A stretch of 64,000 nucleotides of DNA from Adiantum capillus-veneris (GCA_014529385.2 CM043961.1:16160478-16224477), one strand, 5' to 3'. Positions 33,284 to 45,489 are shown, counted from the first letter of the stretch. Numbers and translations are program-made. Notes: generated from the letters alone by a model not told the origin.

Positions 33284-34761
33284 TGTCACCAGCGTGTGAC
33301 TGCTATCTATCCTTTTTGTTGATTTCTTTCTTATTATCTATTTACTTTCACTTTTTGGAAACACCCCTCGGGAAATCTAACTGCCCTGCATTGCATAGCT
33401 AGTGTGGAACTGTCCAGAGGGAGTCCGGGCCTGAGGGCAAGAGAGCACTAAGGTTGGACAAGGACTATGGTTAGCCAAGTGGGGTCATTGACTAGCCAAA
33501 GTGGAATCCTTTGCTACAGAGGCTACATTTCAGTTCTGGATGTGGCCGCAGTGTACAAAGAGGGTCGGATGACCTAGAAAGATACAATGGCAGCATCTCC
33601 TAAAATTTAGGGAACTGCTATTTTGGGACCTGAAAATGTCTTCGCGTCATTACGTGCAGTTTGACATGGGGATCATTTTGTTACTCTGTGGCCAAGTCAA
33701 CAGAGGCTGCAGGTGAGATATTTTTAGACCCGAGGGTCTAAAGCGGGAAAATGCACAAATGAGTGACACTTGGCACTCTGAGGCCAGTTTACTACTTATA
33801 GAGAAGGCAAAAACGTGATTTATAGCTGGGAGGCTCATTTTGCAAGTGTCTGTCACAGGTTAAGAGCTATGGAGTGCTTGCTTTCCCTCTTATGCACAGT
33901 GCGGTGCCAGGAGTGATGCCCTGCACGCTACGCACTGCCCTCTCTCTCCCCTTTGGCAGTATGTTATGCCCCTCTAGTGGGCTCTTCATTTGACCAATGT
34001 ACAGTTGTGTGGGTTCATGCGCGATTGCCGAGGCAAGAGCCTCTTGCACAGGTACTGGATTAGCTAGCGGCTAATCCCCCCGCAGGTACAGGTGAATTCG
34101 GAGAGGTTTCACGCCAGAAATCTCGTCCGATTCAAAGGGCAAGTAGCCCTACAGGTGCGGGAGCTCGAGGACTTGCTAGGGATGCGACCGGCACGTGAAA
34201 CGGAGCCCGAAACAGTGAATTACAGCCTGCTGTGTATTTTTGCAGGTTTAGGGTTTTGGCCCTAAACGGACCCTAATACCCCCAGGAGGTTCGGGGACGC
34301 AAGGGGACCGCTGTACAGGCGATCTGGCGCATTTTCAGGGCTGAAAACAGAGAATTCAGCGTGCTGCAGATTCTCGCCAGGTTTTGCAAAGTGCCCGTAT
34401 GCGTCGGGAAAGTCGGCCAATGCGTGGGAATACCGACTGTGAAGGGTTCTAGTACAGTTACGCTGCCGAAATCGGGCTGGAACAGTGGAAATTCAGCCGA
34501 GTTTGTGCGGCGCAGCTTGTAGGGAACCACAGCGTTTATTCCCTCTTTTGAACAATAAAGAAATACCGAAAGGGGCGCCTAAGTTAGGGGCCAATCTGGT
34601 GTCTGTCCACTCATACAGGTGCAATCTAGCAGCCTGTATCCCTCTCCCCTTTGTTGTGTCTTGAAAGTACAGGTAAAATAGACGACTAATAATGGGTGAA
34701 AGCTAAATCAAGGTTTAAAGTAAAGTCTACCGCCCTTTTTGGATTGAACAGGCCGGTTTCA
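33284..34761 (+). repeat. Gypsy A-family LTR, copy 1
   Basis: It starts TGTCACCAGCG and shows the A-family features: GCATCTCCTAAAATTTAGGGA near 33592, CACAGGTTAAGAGCTATGGA near 33854, and the AATAAAGAAATACCGAAAGG core near 34553. It ends GGCCGGTTTCA. No internal region follows, so it is either a solo LTR or the left member of a damaged pair with 34930-36418. Confidence 0.75.
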
Positions 34762-34929
34762 CTCATACACTTCCATTCACAGTGTCCATTCACTTTGTTT
34801 GTGTCCATTGCTCTCTCACTAAAGGAACGGAAGGCTCTCCCTTCCGTAAGTAAAAGGAACCCTTGAGCACAGTTCGGAACACTCATCTTGAGCAAAGTTC
34901 AAACATTCATTCCACTGCACCTAACACAG
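34762..34929. other. Short spacer between two A-family LTRs
   Basis: This is about 170 bp without coding potential. Weak internal repetition (CATTCAC, GTGTCCATT) is visible. It may be deletion debris of an internal region. Confidence 0.4.
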
Positions 34930-36418
34930 TGAGAGTCTAGGCCAGCCGGCCAGTGATCACACTGAAGTTGGGCAAATGGACTAAAGTTAGCCACGGTGGG
35001 GCTACGAGTGTAAATTACCTGATAGCTGGCCGACATTGCATTTTTCGATGTGGTTACAGTGGTGATTGATGGTCAGATGACCTGTGTGAGTGCCATGGAA
35101 GTATCTCCTTAAATTTAGGGAACTGCTATTTTGGACCTGAAAATGCGTTCGCGTCATTACCTCTGGTATGACAAGGGGAACATTTTACAACTCTGTCGCG
35201 AAGTCACCTTGGCAACCAAAGATTTTTAGGCGGCAACCTTGAAACAGGAAATGGCTTGTAAACGCGCTAAGTGGCACATTTCTGTGCACTTTCCTCATGC
35301 AAGAAGAAGTGGCACTGAATTTATAGCTGGGAGGCTCATTTGCAAGTTTCTGGTCACAGGTTAAGAGCTATGGAGTGCTTTCTTTCCCTCCTATGTACAG
35401 TGCGGTGCCAGGAGTGATGCCCTGCACGCTACGCACTGCTCTCTCCCCCCTACAAGCAGTTATGTTATGCCCCCCGAGTGGGCTTCTCATTTGACCAATG
35501 TACAGCTGTGGGGATTTATGCTTCTGTGCCGAGGCAAGAGCCTCTCTGAACAGGAATGGGTGTAGCTAACTGCTACGCCAAAGCAGGCACCGGTGAGGGT
35601 GATAACCTCACCACACAGGTGCATTTTCAGCGCTGCGTATTCGCTGAAATTGGACTGTTTTGCAGCCGTCATGATACCGGGAGCGTTGGGAACAATGCCC
35701 CACTGTTAGACCACAGTTCGGGGGCTGTTTAGGGCTGAAAACAGAGGAAAAACCAGTAATTACAGCGTGCTGTAATTACTGTTTTTGCGCAGGAAACAGG
35801 GGGTCTATGCTATTGGAAACGAGTCAGAGCTTGGGAAACTGTCCAGGGCAAGTTTTGGGGTTGTTGTGCTACCGAAATTGTGTCTGCACAGGTGATATCT
35901 AGTCGTAGCTTGGAAGACTGTCCAGGGCAAGCTTTGGGGTCGTTATGCTGCCAAAATTTTGCCTGTACAGGTGCCATCTTGCTGGATACACATAAAGGTC
36001 TCAAGGACTCTGGTTTTTTTTTTTGTAGTCTATTCCTCATTCCTGAAAGATAATAAAGAAATACCGAAAGGGGCGCCAACCTTTGGGGCCTACAGGTGTC
36101 ACTGTCAGCTTCCTGGCCGTGCTTTTGTTTTGAAGTGTAATTCCAGTCTCAGTTACAGGTTCCTTATAAGTCAGTGCTTTGTGTCGTAAAGTCAAGTGTT
36201 AAAGAATCGGGTGAAAGTTAACGTCTACCGCCCTACGGGCTGGTTCTAGAGGCCAGGTGGTATGGGACGCTCGGTCTTAAAGGTGCACGCCTACGTCCTC
36301 GGACGTTAGCCCCAGTACGGGGGTGTTGTCGGGTGGTGGATATGGTCAGGTGGTTTGTTTGACGCATGTCTGTAAGTAGTCCCTGTAGCCAGGAGATCCG
36401 CTTTGCTTGTTCGTTTCA
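34930..36418 (+). repeat. Gypsy A-family LTR, copy 2, followed by a primer-binding site
   Basis: It lacks the first few hundred bases of the family but contains GGTCAGATGACC near 35077, the CACAGGTTAAGAGCTATGGA block near 35354 and the AATAAAGAAATACCGAAAGG core near 36051. A 120-bp extension after 36230 is not present in LTR A. It ends TTTCA and is followed by TGGTATCAGAGC, so it is a 5' LTR. Confidence 0.78.
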
Positions 36419-36430
36419 TGGTATCAGAGC
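36419..36430 (+). promoter_or_regulatory. Primer-binding site after A-family LTR copy 2
   Basis: TGGTATCAGAGC directly follows the LTR end CA. The internal region that should follow fades into unrecognised AT-rich sequence within about 250 bp. Confidence 0.9.
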
Positions 36431-37217
36431 TGGCTTGGCTGCAAGAGTCCGATAACCTCAATTTTGCGTAACTTTTAATGACTAATTGCTGAAATTATTT
36501 GTTTTTCTTCTCATAAGCATGTGTGCAGGTGAAAATTAATGTTCTTTTGTTGATTTTTGAAAGAAAAATAAAACAGCAATTTAACAGATGAGAATGCTGA
36601 GAATCAGAAGCTTTTTTATTAATTTTGCTGCTTTTCAACGAAAATCAGTGAATTCTTCATTAATTTGCTGATCTATAATTACATTCAGCATATAGTACTT
36701 TTTTGATCCCTCTTTGTGTTCTCCCTTTGCGAGAGAGAGAGAGAGAGAGAGAGAGAGTACCTCTCTCTGGTGATGGCTGCACCACTCCAGCGTGGAAGAG
36801 AAGAAGAAATCGAAGCACAGAATCTGTTAACATTTCCAGCGTGGAAGAGACCGCAGTGCTGGCATCTGATGTAGGTTGCATTTCGTGCGAAGGCCACAAG
36901 CGGGCACGCGCTTGGTTTCTTTTCTCTCTCTCCACGCGTCCCCCCCAACGGATTGAATTCGCTGGTTGCCCCAAGAGATGGCTTGATTTTTTTACGCTGC
37001 CCTTTTATTAAGTGGCCCTTTTATTTTTAAATGGCCTAGGCACTTTGGTTTTTTTTAAGTAAAGTATGGAATTTGAGTTTCATTAAAAACCTCTTACAGA
37101 GACTGAAAAAACACTTACAAAGACCCAGCTTTAAGCTCCCTGCTCCACTCCCGACGCTCCTCTCTCCCATCTACTCGCACTCACGCGCTCTCGCCATCGC
37201 CTCCGAACCTCACGCCG
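36431..37217. other. Unassigned stretch with a GA microsatellite
   Basis: After a short leader-like AT-rich part there is a 27-bp GA run (36731-36757), GC-richer unique sequence to 37000, then an AT-rich stretch. The ORFs here are driven by the repeat and look like no protein family. Confidence 0.5.
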
Positions 37218-37846
37218 TGTAACAAATTTGGACACTCCAAGTCAAGATTCTACCGCAACACAACAGAGATTCACTTCAAAACAGTTCACAGTTCACAATT
37301 CACAATTGATTCGACACGGCGCCCGGCAAAGTTCCGTGCCTAGAGATATTGGCCCCAAAGACTGGCGCCCCTTTCGGTATTTCTTTTTGTATTAAATCTG
37401 TGCTCAAAGTACAAGGGAGTGGGAGGGTCTTACTCTCACACTCTGCGTCCAAATGCTCTGAGAAGTGGGAGCCCAAGCCACACTTATAAAGATTTACAAG
37501 CGATGCCAAAAGCAAAGCCCCAAAAGCTGCCCCCCCATAAAAAGCATTCAAAAATAATGACATTCATCTCTCAAGGCTTGCTTGATAAAGCAACTCAAAA
37601 TAAATCAATTTTCCCCAAAAGCTCTCTCTCTTTTGCGTAGAAATCAGTCTTGCAATTGCGTAGGAAAAAGCAGCAATTCCGTACGGCAATGCCACGTCAG
37701 CAGTCCATATGACTGCCGCATTTTCCGCTGCCATTTTTGCGGGATCCGTACGGTAGTGCCACATCAACCCTAGACAACGTGTTTTCCGAGTGTCTTGCCA
37801 GGGTGCCTACGTACTGTTGGGCATGCCACGTCACTGTATTGTGACA
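37218..37846 (-). repeat. Solo LTR of the gypsy B family
   Basis: On the plus strand it starts TGTAACAAATTTGGACACTC and ends ATTGTGACA. It parallels LTR B, including the GAAATACCGAAAGGGGCGCC core read on the minus strand near 37370. No partner LTR in the right place and no target duplication (CGCCG against TGCTG) were found. It probably arose by LTR recombination or truncation. Confidence 0.8.
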
Positions 37847-37859
37847 TGCTGACATGGAG

Positions 37860-38990
37860 AGCTTCCTAGAAGTCAACTTTTCGTGAGCAAAAAGTGCAAA
37901 AAAGGCCCCATTTCGCATGAAACTTCTAGTTTACATTCAAGTTTCACCATTCCTCCAGCTCGGATGCACAACGTGAAGACGCACCAAGTAACATTCAAAT
38001 TCCGTTCACGCATGCTTTCTACACATGGATTACCAGTACTTTCCAGAGCCTCAATGAGTGCTCCGCTTCAGAAAACGCAAACGTCCATACAAACGTTTAC
38101 TTGTCCTCTCTCGAAGGGGCCTTAGAGGGGTTTAACGCTCGTCTTGCTGCTCTCGAGAATACTGCTCATTCCACGACTATACGTATTTCCGAGAACGATA
38201 CCCATTTCCAGCAATTGCGGACGTAGATTGCTGCTTCTGGGCGCTCATAAGGTGGCCCCACTGCCACAATTCCATACAAGACCAGTAATTTCTCAAGGGA
38301 AGAGGAGCGTATGGAATTGATCGTAAATAACTACGTACTTTGATCTCCATGGGGAGCATGATAAACGGACAATTCAGAAGATTCCTCTCTACTTGCACAG
38401 TAAGGCACTTACCTAGTGACGTGACATGACATGACAAAAGCCTACAACGTGGGCTGACTTCTTTGTGAAATTCAAGAAGGATTTTGCAAAAATGAACCCT
38501 TTAAAAGCTTATGCAAAGTTGCAGAGTCTTTCGATGAAAACTCTGTCTTTCGATAAATATACAACGGCTTTCAAAGAAGCGCTCACCTTCTGCAAGGTGG
38601 ACTCCACGCATGTTGTGGACATGTATATGTTGGGTTCGCATGAGGACCACCGTTGGGCCTTGATCAAAGAGAAGCCCCAACTAAGGTCGAGGATGCTATA
38701 GCAAAGACCAAAACATTCCTTTTGATAAATGGGGCGAATTATGAGAAGAAAAGAAGTTTAAATCACCAATCCGGCGAGGGCACTTTGAGAAAGTGGCCTT
38801 GATTCCAGTAGAGGTCCAAATTGCCATTGAGACTTTCTCAAGAGAAGAAGAAAGCCACAAACGCGGTCATTGCTGAAGCAATGAAGAAGGGAGCATGTTT
38901 TCGTTGTGGCCAAATGGGCCACCAAATTAAAGGCTGCCCCAAGAAGAAGACCAAGAAACCGCAAGGAGGCCCTTTGATTTAGATTCACGA
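37860..38990 (+). pseudogene. Retrotransposon gag relic with an intact zinc knuckle
   Basis: Near 38450-38690 the frame reads WADFFVKFKKDFAKMNPLKA and MKTLSFDKYTTAFKEALTF, typical of a gag capsid. At 38880-38960 KKGACFRCGQMGHQIKGCP is a CX2CX4HX4C zinc knuckle with all four ligands present. Stops and shifts break the rest, and no protease is recognisable after it. The gag differs from elements A, B and H, so it belongs to another family. Confidence 0.72.
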
Positions 38991-39695
38991 GATCATTCGA
39001 GTTGAAATCCATCATTAAGCGCATAGTTCATGCACTATCTGCACTTGATGAGAAGATAATCAGACCTACCCAATACATGCGCTCATGCTATATGGGGCGT
39101 ATATATCTGTATATGATGGTGATCTCTAGAAGGCCATCTTTATGACCAGGGCTACCTGTGAGGGTCTAATCCATGTCCACTTATGTTTTTCGCTACACAA
39201 GTCGTGTCTTAAGTACTCTGTTTTTCTCACATAGTGAGAAGGTATGTGAGGCACCTGGGGCCCTCTCAAATTCAAACCCCGTACAGTGTCGCCACAGTGC
39301 CACTAAGGAAAGCTGTACTCTTTGTTCTCTTTCAAACCAATCTAACTTTGATGAACAAATCCACCACCAAAATAAATAGACCAATGACACAAACATAACA
39401 GAAGCCCGCATTTGAGGAGTGTTCATAAACTTCACAAATAGGGTTTTCTGCCCCGTTTGGCCTGTGACTGGGAAAGTCCTAAACCAAAGTCTTCCATCCA
39501 TTAAAACCTCCTCCAGAACAAAATCACTACACCATTTTTTCCACTCCAACAACAACAGATAATTTGAGTGACTTTACAAGGCTCAAACTCAAAGATCAAA
39601 GAGCTCCCAGAAAATGACATTTCAGACCAGTTCTTCTTTTTCACATTGAGAAGGCAGGTATATTTTAACGAACAGACGAGAAGGAGACACCCTAC
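38991..39695. other. Region downstream of the last IF-3 exon seen
   Basis: Nothing resembling the IF3 C-terminal domain was found on the minus strand here. A 120-residue open frame (39555-39193, minus) has no recognisable motif and starts within likely intron sequence, so I treat it as spurious. The part below 39170 may be retrotransposon debris. Confidence 0.4.
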
Positions 39696-41852
39696 CTTGC
39701 TCTTCTTTTTCTCCTTCAGAGCTTGCTCTCGCTTATATCGCTCCCTATGAAAATCGAAAATCTTGCAAACGGGCGGATCTGGCTTTCCATCCACCTGCAG
39801 CATTGAACAATGAGCCCCAGGGATTGAACCATAAATGTGATGTATGCACTATCCATTTTTAGCGCACACATTTTCACTGAAGCTAAACACACTGCTTATC
39901 AAAAATGCTCTGTTCCAACAAACATGCCTCTATCATCGTACCTCCTCAACATTGACCCAGCACTAGCTAGAGATTTGTACCATGCTAGACAATGTAGCAA
40001 TGTGTGAGGCCTGCAGTTGCTTTTGGAAAAATTCTGCTTCTCAAAATTTTCTTGAAACTATGAAAAGCACCTTGCAGACCTTGACACATTTCTCAAAAGA
40101 CAATGCCCTACTCTTGCTAGTGTTGGGTAAATGCTGAAGAGTACGCCACTACTTTAGTTTTAAACGACATCTTTTGCCTGCAACACCTACTTGATGTAGT
40201 TTGTTGCAAAATTTAAACTCACCAAAACAAGGTCCATTTCTTTCTTCTTGGCCAGGAACAATGCTTCACCCCTTGAAACAATCCTGTGACCTACGACACA
40301 CAAACTGGACTAAGCACAATACTCAAGTACATCAATACAATCACATCTTTCATTCTACGTTATCCATACATGTGATTTGCTCACCTTTACCATCTTCATC
40401 CACAAGACGAAGAGTTCTTGCAGTTATCTTGTCATTCAACATTGGTCCCTCATCTACAACCTTTGGTTTAGGCTGTTGAATTTCAAACTTTTTCTTCGCA
40501 GGTACTTGGTACTCCTGTCCCTCCTCGTCATCGTCTAAAAGTTCATCATCCTCTTCAATGTGTTGCTCATCCAGAACCTCATAATCATCATCGTCTGAAA
40601 TCCGTTGCTCATCCAAAACCTCATAATCAGCACCACCTTCAAGTCTATCCTCATCTGTATTATCATCTTCATCTTCATCTTCATCTGACGCCTTTAGATT
40701 CCTGCTCTGTGAGGATTTTTTCTGTTACAAGGTGAAACTCACAATGAATAAGACAGCATGCTAATTCTTTATGAATTTAATGAGTGAATTCTGAATCTCT
40801 AAGCCGCTCACTGTTTTTCTTGACCACCAGATTTTATACTTCATGCAAAAGGTAGTAATGCAAGACACACAAAGAACACTGTCATGTATAATTGAATAGT
40901 AATCATGTCAACAAAAACAACGTTACTCATAATAAGACATCCTCATATCAACTCATAGCAAAAAGTTGACAGTGTTTGAGCATAATTCGGGGTAGATCTG
41001 GAGACAATGTTTGAATGCTCCTTTTTATGCCAAAAAGAACAGTAACCTTTCAATGACTTGGAAAAAGTGTTTACAATCTCTTTTCTATAAACAGCACTTA
41101 TGCTAAGTCAGCTTTACGAAAGCTTAGTGGAATCCCAATAGTGAGGAGCTGTAGTAATGTGAGAAAGCCTCATGAACAGACCTTCAATCAGCAAAAAACT
41201 CATCTTACATTTACTGGCGCTGGTCTTGTGCTCAATGTTTAGCATACAGCATTGCCTATATGCTTGACCTCCAGTGCTAATTTGTAAGAAGCATACAAAA
41301 CCGTAGAAGAATATTCTTAACGGAAGAGTCCAACAAGAAAAAGGCACCTTGTTAGTAGACCCATATCCTCGAGTAAACGTAGTTCGTATCCCAGGAGATC
41401 TCCACAGTAAGCTCCTTTGTGAAGCAGATACATATCTTAAATATGAAATGAACCCTGAGATCCTTGGCTCTCCAGCTGATAATACCACTTCATCTGTAAC
41501 CGAAAAACAACTCGGTTTCAAATTGCATTACGATGGGGAGAACAATCCCAGCTAATAGCAAGCACAACTTCAACAATTTCATAATGTAGCATATGTAGCA
41601 CCAGAAGACCAAGGTCACAGCACAATCAAATTAGCAGCATTTGGCTGAGTACACTCTTACTTTTTTTACAGTTACAGTGTTGACTTAAAGTTTAGCACTC
41701 TTTAAGGTTCCCATGATAAGAACGTTAAAAAAAGCCCAAATTCCCATCAAACGAAAGAGCAAGTTGTAGATACATGGTGGTCACTGAAAGTTTCATCAAA
41801 TACCTGGTTTAGGTCCTTCGTTATGGAGGCTTGAATCAGTTGGCGTAAGTTT
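39696..41852 (-). CDS. Organellar translation initiation factor IF-3, partial (five exons)
   Basis: Proposed exons (minus strand): 41852-41804 (tentative), 41493-41348, 40721-40385, 40290-40223 and 39794-39696. All junctions are GT-AG and the phases agree, giving 699 nt or 233 codons. The first two exons are Ser/Arg-rich. The third is very acidic, repeats DYEVLDEQ twice, and ends with MLNDKITARTLRLVDEDGK. The fourth gives IVSRGEALFLAKKKEMDLVL and the fifth VDGKPDPPVCKIFDFHRERY, ending in a Lys-rich linker. This is the IF3 N-domain with its PPVCKI signature. IF-3 keeps the small ribosomal subunit free and proofreads initiation. An organelle-type product is inferred because cytosolic ribosomes do not use this family. 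The start codon, any transit peptide and the C-domain are missing, either beyond TE-filled introns or lost. Confidence 0.8.
40385..40721 (-). CDS. IF-3 exon with acidic leader and start of IF3 N-domain
   Basis: This is the longest exon. It begins after TTGTAACAG and ends AAAG before GTGAGC. It encodes an Asp/Glu-rich stretch of about 70 residues, a short basic segment (VPAKKKFEIQQPKPK), and the first strand and helix of the IF3 N-domain. Confidence 0.85.
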
Positions 41853-42110
41853 CTGCACGTACATATGAAGGCATTCAGTAAAAAGTCATGAATACACAAC
41901 AAAACTATTTGACTAACTTTTAACAAAAGAAAGAAAAAAAGAGAGATTCTATTAACCGCCTCTAGAGCCCAAAGTCAGGAGAACAAAAGAACAAAGAAAG
42001 ATTCCTATCAGAAAAGGTAAACAAAAAATAACACATTGATAACAATTAAAAGCACTTCCTTTTTCATCCTTTCGTCTTCAGGAGGAAAAGGGGAGCCGAA
42101 AAGGGAGGGG
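41853..42110. other. AT-rich sequence upstream of the tentative first IF-3 exon
   Basis: No open frame or clear promoter was recognised. The true 5' exon or start site of IF-3 may lie here or further right beyond the repeats. Confidence 0.4.
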
Positions 42111-42115
42111 CTGGC

Positions 42116-42225
42116 TTGCCATCATCCCTGTCCACAGCCCTGTTCACCTTTCATATCCCCTCACCTAGCACCCCCTTCAGTATGCTCACCTCAGTCTCTC
42201 CATCCAACACTCCTCCACATTCGTT

Positions 42226-42275
<50 letters not shown>

Positions 42276-42499
42276 AAGCCATTCACCCAACCGAGTTCAA
42301 CCCCGACGCAATTGAGAAGGTTCGCCATGACAACCGCACCAACCAAGGCATCTTGGTATTCATGACTAAAGAGGCGTGTATAGCACTTCTACAACAAGCA
42401 CGACTTCTCAAGGGCACCAAAGTATGGATAAGGGAGGCCTTGACCCGCAGCCAACTCAAAGTCAAGAAGCAAGAACTCCAAAAGGTTCGCGAAGCATGA
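42116..42499 (+). pseudogene. Fragment related to the LINE ORF1-like gene
   Basis: The frame after the CT microsatellite (42227-42271) encodes LLQQARLLKGTKVWIREALT then SQLKVKKQELQKVREA. This parallels SLKGTSIWISDELTPTQLKN and LEKVREARKKGKW at the end of the gene at 7491-8231. The N-terminal half is only microsatellite-derived Leu/Ser repeats. It stops at 42497, where gypsy sequence of the opposite strand begins. It is a truncated ORF1 tail. Confidence 0.55.
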
Positions 42500-44035
42500 G
42501 CAGCTAGGTATCACATCAATGGTATGATCCTCAGGACGAGCTGGTGGCAACTCGCTTGGCAGGCCCTCAGAAAAGCAATCGGCATGAGTGTGGAGAAAAT
42601 CTTGGCGTTCTTTATCAAGGTCAAAAACATATTCGACCTTCAATCATCATTGAGTTCTCTCCAAAAAATGAAGGAAAGAAGCTGAATTTCATCAAGTACA
42701 ATCTCTGCGCCCTTCATTTGTCAAAGTCGCTTTCTCAGCCCGATAGTCAACCACGGTATTGTTCTTTTGGTACCAAGGGATTTCGAGGAGGACGTTACAA
42801 CCTCCCAAGGGCATTACGTAGAAGTCCTCGTGCCCTAAACACCCCTGACATTGCAAACGAAGTTTGCCAATGATCGGTGTAATGGCATCATCCCGTCCAA
42901 GTGCCGCTAGAACTACCTCCGCTTGTGGCCTTAGCCTGTCGGGCGTAATTCCAAAGCGAGCCGCCAATTCAAGTGAAAAGAAGTTGGCCTTAGCTCCTCC
43001 ATCAAAGAAACATGAGGGCTTCCTGTTCTTTCACTTTTCCCTAGGTGCGGCAAAGTTTGTACTTTCATCCATCTGATTTGGTTCGGGCCCCACGCAATGT
43101 GGTACCAGTTTTGTTTTCATCTGCCTTTTCTGCCACATTCCTTTGCTGCTCTAGAACTCTTTGGCATGCCTTCAGTCTGATCTCGCTGCGCCTTTTTGGG
43201 GCACTTTGCGGAGATGTGCCCATGTTCCCCGCATCCAAAACATTTCCCCATCAAAGAGATAGATAAACCTTTCTCTAAGAGTCTGTCGGGGACGTGTATC
43301 TTTCTTTTCTTTGTTCTGGGAACTATTTCTCTTTCAACTTTCATTATTAGAAGTTTGTTGAGTTCTCTGAGTCAAGATCTCATCAGTGGGGTAAGTCAGA
43401 TTGCCCGACTGTATGACAAAACCCCGTTTCTCATGACCCATCAATTCTTGAAAAGAATTCGACTTTTGTTCCAAGAAGTAGTCTCGGATCTCTGTAGGAA
43501 GTCCGCAGCAAAACCGCTCAATCTGTTCCTTAAACAAGACCTTTGTAAATGAAGAAGCTGGTAGAAAAGAGCTCCAAAATCTCTCGCAATCAGCGTCCAA
43601 AGAGACACCCTTGGTCATCCGAAGATGATTCCAAGCGGTTCGTATATCGCGTTCGTACTCCCAAGTCAACCAAGAAGAAATAAAAAGCCTTTTAAATTTC
43701 AGCCATTTAACTGGCGCTTTCTTGTTCAATAGAAGAGTGGACCACCATGTTTGAGCATTTCCCTTGAAGTAAGAGGTAGCCCTCCGAATCTTGGAGTGCT
43801 CTGAGTAATGTCCTCCAAAGAAAGCTATATCAAACTGCTATATGAAGGCCAAAGCCCTCGAAGCATCTCGGAATCCAGAAAAAGTGTCAAATTTAATTGA
43901 TTGTCCACCTTCTTTAAATTCTCGAACTTTCTTACTTTATCCTCCAAAAAATCATACTGGTTGGCTTTATAGAAATTCTTCTTCTTTGCATAAAATCTGT
44001 GGTCATCGGAGTCCGAACTATCTTGCCAAAAGGTC
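42500..44035 (-). mobile_element. Gypsy G fragment: gag, protease, RT stub
   Basis: Minus-strand fragments in order from the right are gag N-part (FYAKKKNFYKANQYDFLED, 44030-43900), capsid (ERFWSSFLPASSF and EQIERFCCGLPTEIRDYF, 43600-43480), CCHC knuckle CFGCGEHGHISAKCPKK (about 43250-43200), protease (43030-42700, GGCNVLLEIPWYQKNNTVVD) and the RT lead-in (DCFSEGLPSELPPARPEDHT, near 42590-42530). It has no LTR, and both ends are abrupt junctions. It is closely related to element B. Confidence 0.82.
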
Positions 44036-44099
44036 AAATTTGACAGGCAAAAGGCACCAAGGTTGTTAGAGCCACTGCCGATTCCAATTTCCAGATAAG

Positions 44100-45222
44100 C
44101 CATGGGAAAGCATTGCTATGGACTTTATCTTTGATCTTCCAAGAACGCCAACAGGGAATGATGGTATATAGACCATTATTTGTAGATTCAGCAAACAGAC
44201 CCATTTTATCCCTATCAGGAAGAAGATAAAATCTAATTAGATGGCACGGTTATTCATGTACAATGTATTCAAGTACCATGGTATGCCACAATCGATTGTC
44301 AGTGATCGTGATCCTCGCATGACAAGTTTGTTTTGGAGAGGATTGTTTGAGAACATGGGCACTACGCTCAAGTTCTCGTCCTCGTTTCATCCACAAACTG
44401 ATGGACAGTCAGAAGAGGCTAATTCTAACGTCTTGCATTTGCTGAAATGTTATGTGTCGAATAATAAAGGCAAGTGGGAATAGTATTTGCCTATGCTTGA
44501 GTATGCGTACAACAATACGGTCCATTCATTAACTGGCAAGGCACCTTTTAAGATTGTTGAAGGCGGCAAGAAAGATTCCTCCCATTTTACATACAAAGGA
44601 CAAGATCTTTGCGACAGATCGATATGTTGAAAACATGGATGAAATGTATAAGAAGATTAAGCTTGCCTTGGAGAAGACTCAAGCAAAGCAGAAAAGGGCT
44701 GTTGATCGTCACCGTCATGAATTACTATTTTCACCTAGTGATTGGGTACTTTTACGGTTTGAAAAGGCAAGGTTAAAGAAGATGAAGGGCAAGGAAAGGT
44801 TATTTCCAAAGCTCAACATGTGTTACTATGGGCCTTTTCAAGTGCTTGATAAGATCAGCGATGTTGCTTACAAGCTGAAATTGCCCGACGCTTGGAAGAT
44901 TCATAATGCGTTTCACGTGAGTCTTCTAAGACCCTTCGTGGATGATGTGCCAGAAGTTATGCCAGATGAGGACCAGCCAAAAGTTAAGGAACTTAATGAA
45001 ATTTTGGTTCCTGAGCAGATCTTGGCACATAAGGATAAAAAAGTTAAGGGACAGGTTGCAAGACGCTATTTGGTGAAGTTCAAGAACTATCCACCTATGG
45101 ATGTAAAGTGGATGGAAGAGCAGGAACTATCAGTGTTACCAAATGTATTGCAACTTTACCTTGAGGCCTTTGGGGTTATAGCCTACGTATGTCCCAACAC
45201 AACGTGTGCAAAGGAGGGGTAA
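44100..45222 (+). pseudogene. Gypsy F integrase core and chromodomain-like tail
   Basis: The first part carries PWESIAMDFIFDLPRTPTGN with TAG stops after it, then HGMPQSIVSDRDPRMTSLFW and SSFHPQTDGQSEEANSNVL, which hold catalytic Asp and Glu of the DDE core. After a TAG at 44480 and a shift, 44554-45222 is open for 222 residues. It covers the integrase C-terminal fold ([39 protein letters not shown]) and a tail with VARRYLVKFKNYPPMDVKWM, which has the aromatic residues of a chromodomain. It is the best preserved integrase end in the window. Confidence 0.9.
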
Positions 45223-45473
45223 TGATAGAGCTAGCACATCAAATGTACATATGGATTCAATGTAATAGAAGTGTGCATCGTTCTTTAAATGTTTAGTGTA
45301 CAATGTTCACTTCTATCATAGATGGAAATGATAAAAGTATGAAGGTCTCATTAAGTCATTTGTATCGATGTCTTATCATCTTTCTTGCGGGTACAGGCAA
45401 TGATAAAAGAGTGCTAACAACACAAGATCATCAAAGGCATATATTTATAATATGCAATCGAGGACGTTTGCAA

Positions 45474-45489
45474 TTTCAAGAGGGGGGTA
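45474..45489 (+). promoter_or_regulatory. Polypurine tract of gypsy F
   Basis: TTTCAAGAGGGGGGTA directly precedes the LTR start TGTCACGAGG, as in element A. Confidence 0.88.

Noticed and set aside
16182-36430. tRNA-Met gene candidates at TGGTATCAGAGC
   Set aside because: These 12-base matches each follow an LTR end. They are primer-binding sites without the rest of a tRNA cloverleaf.
39193-39555. 120-residue minus-strand ORF after the last IF-3 exon
   Set aside because: It begins in likely intron sequence and shows no IF3 C-domain features or any other motif.
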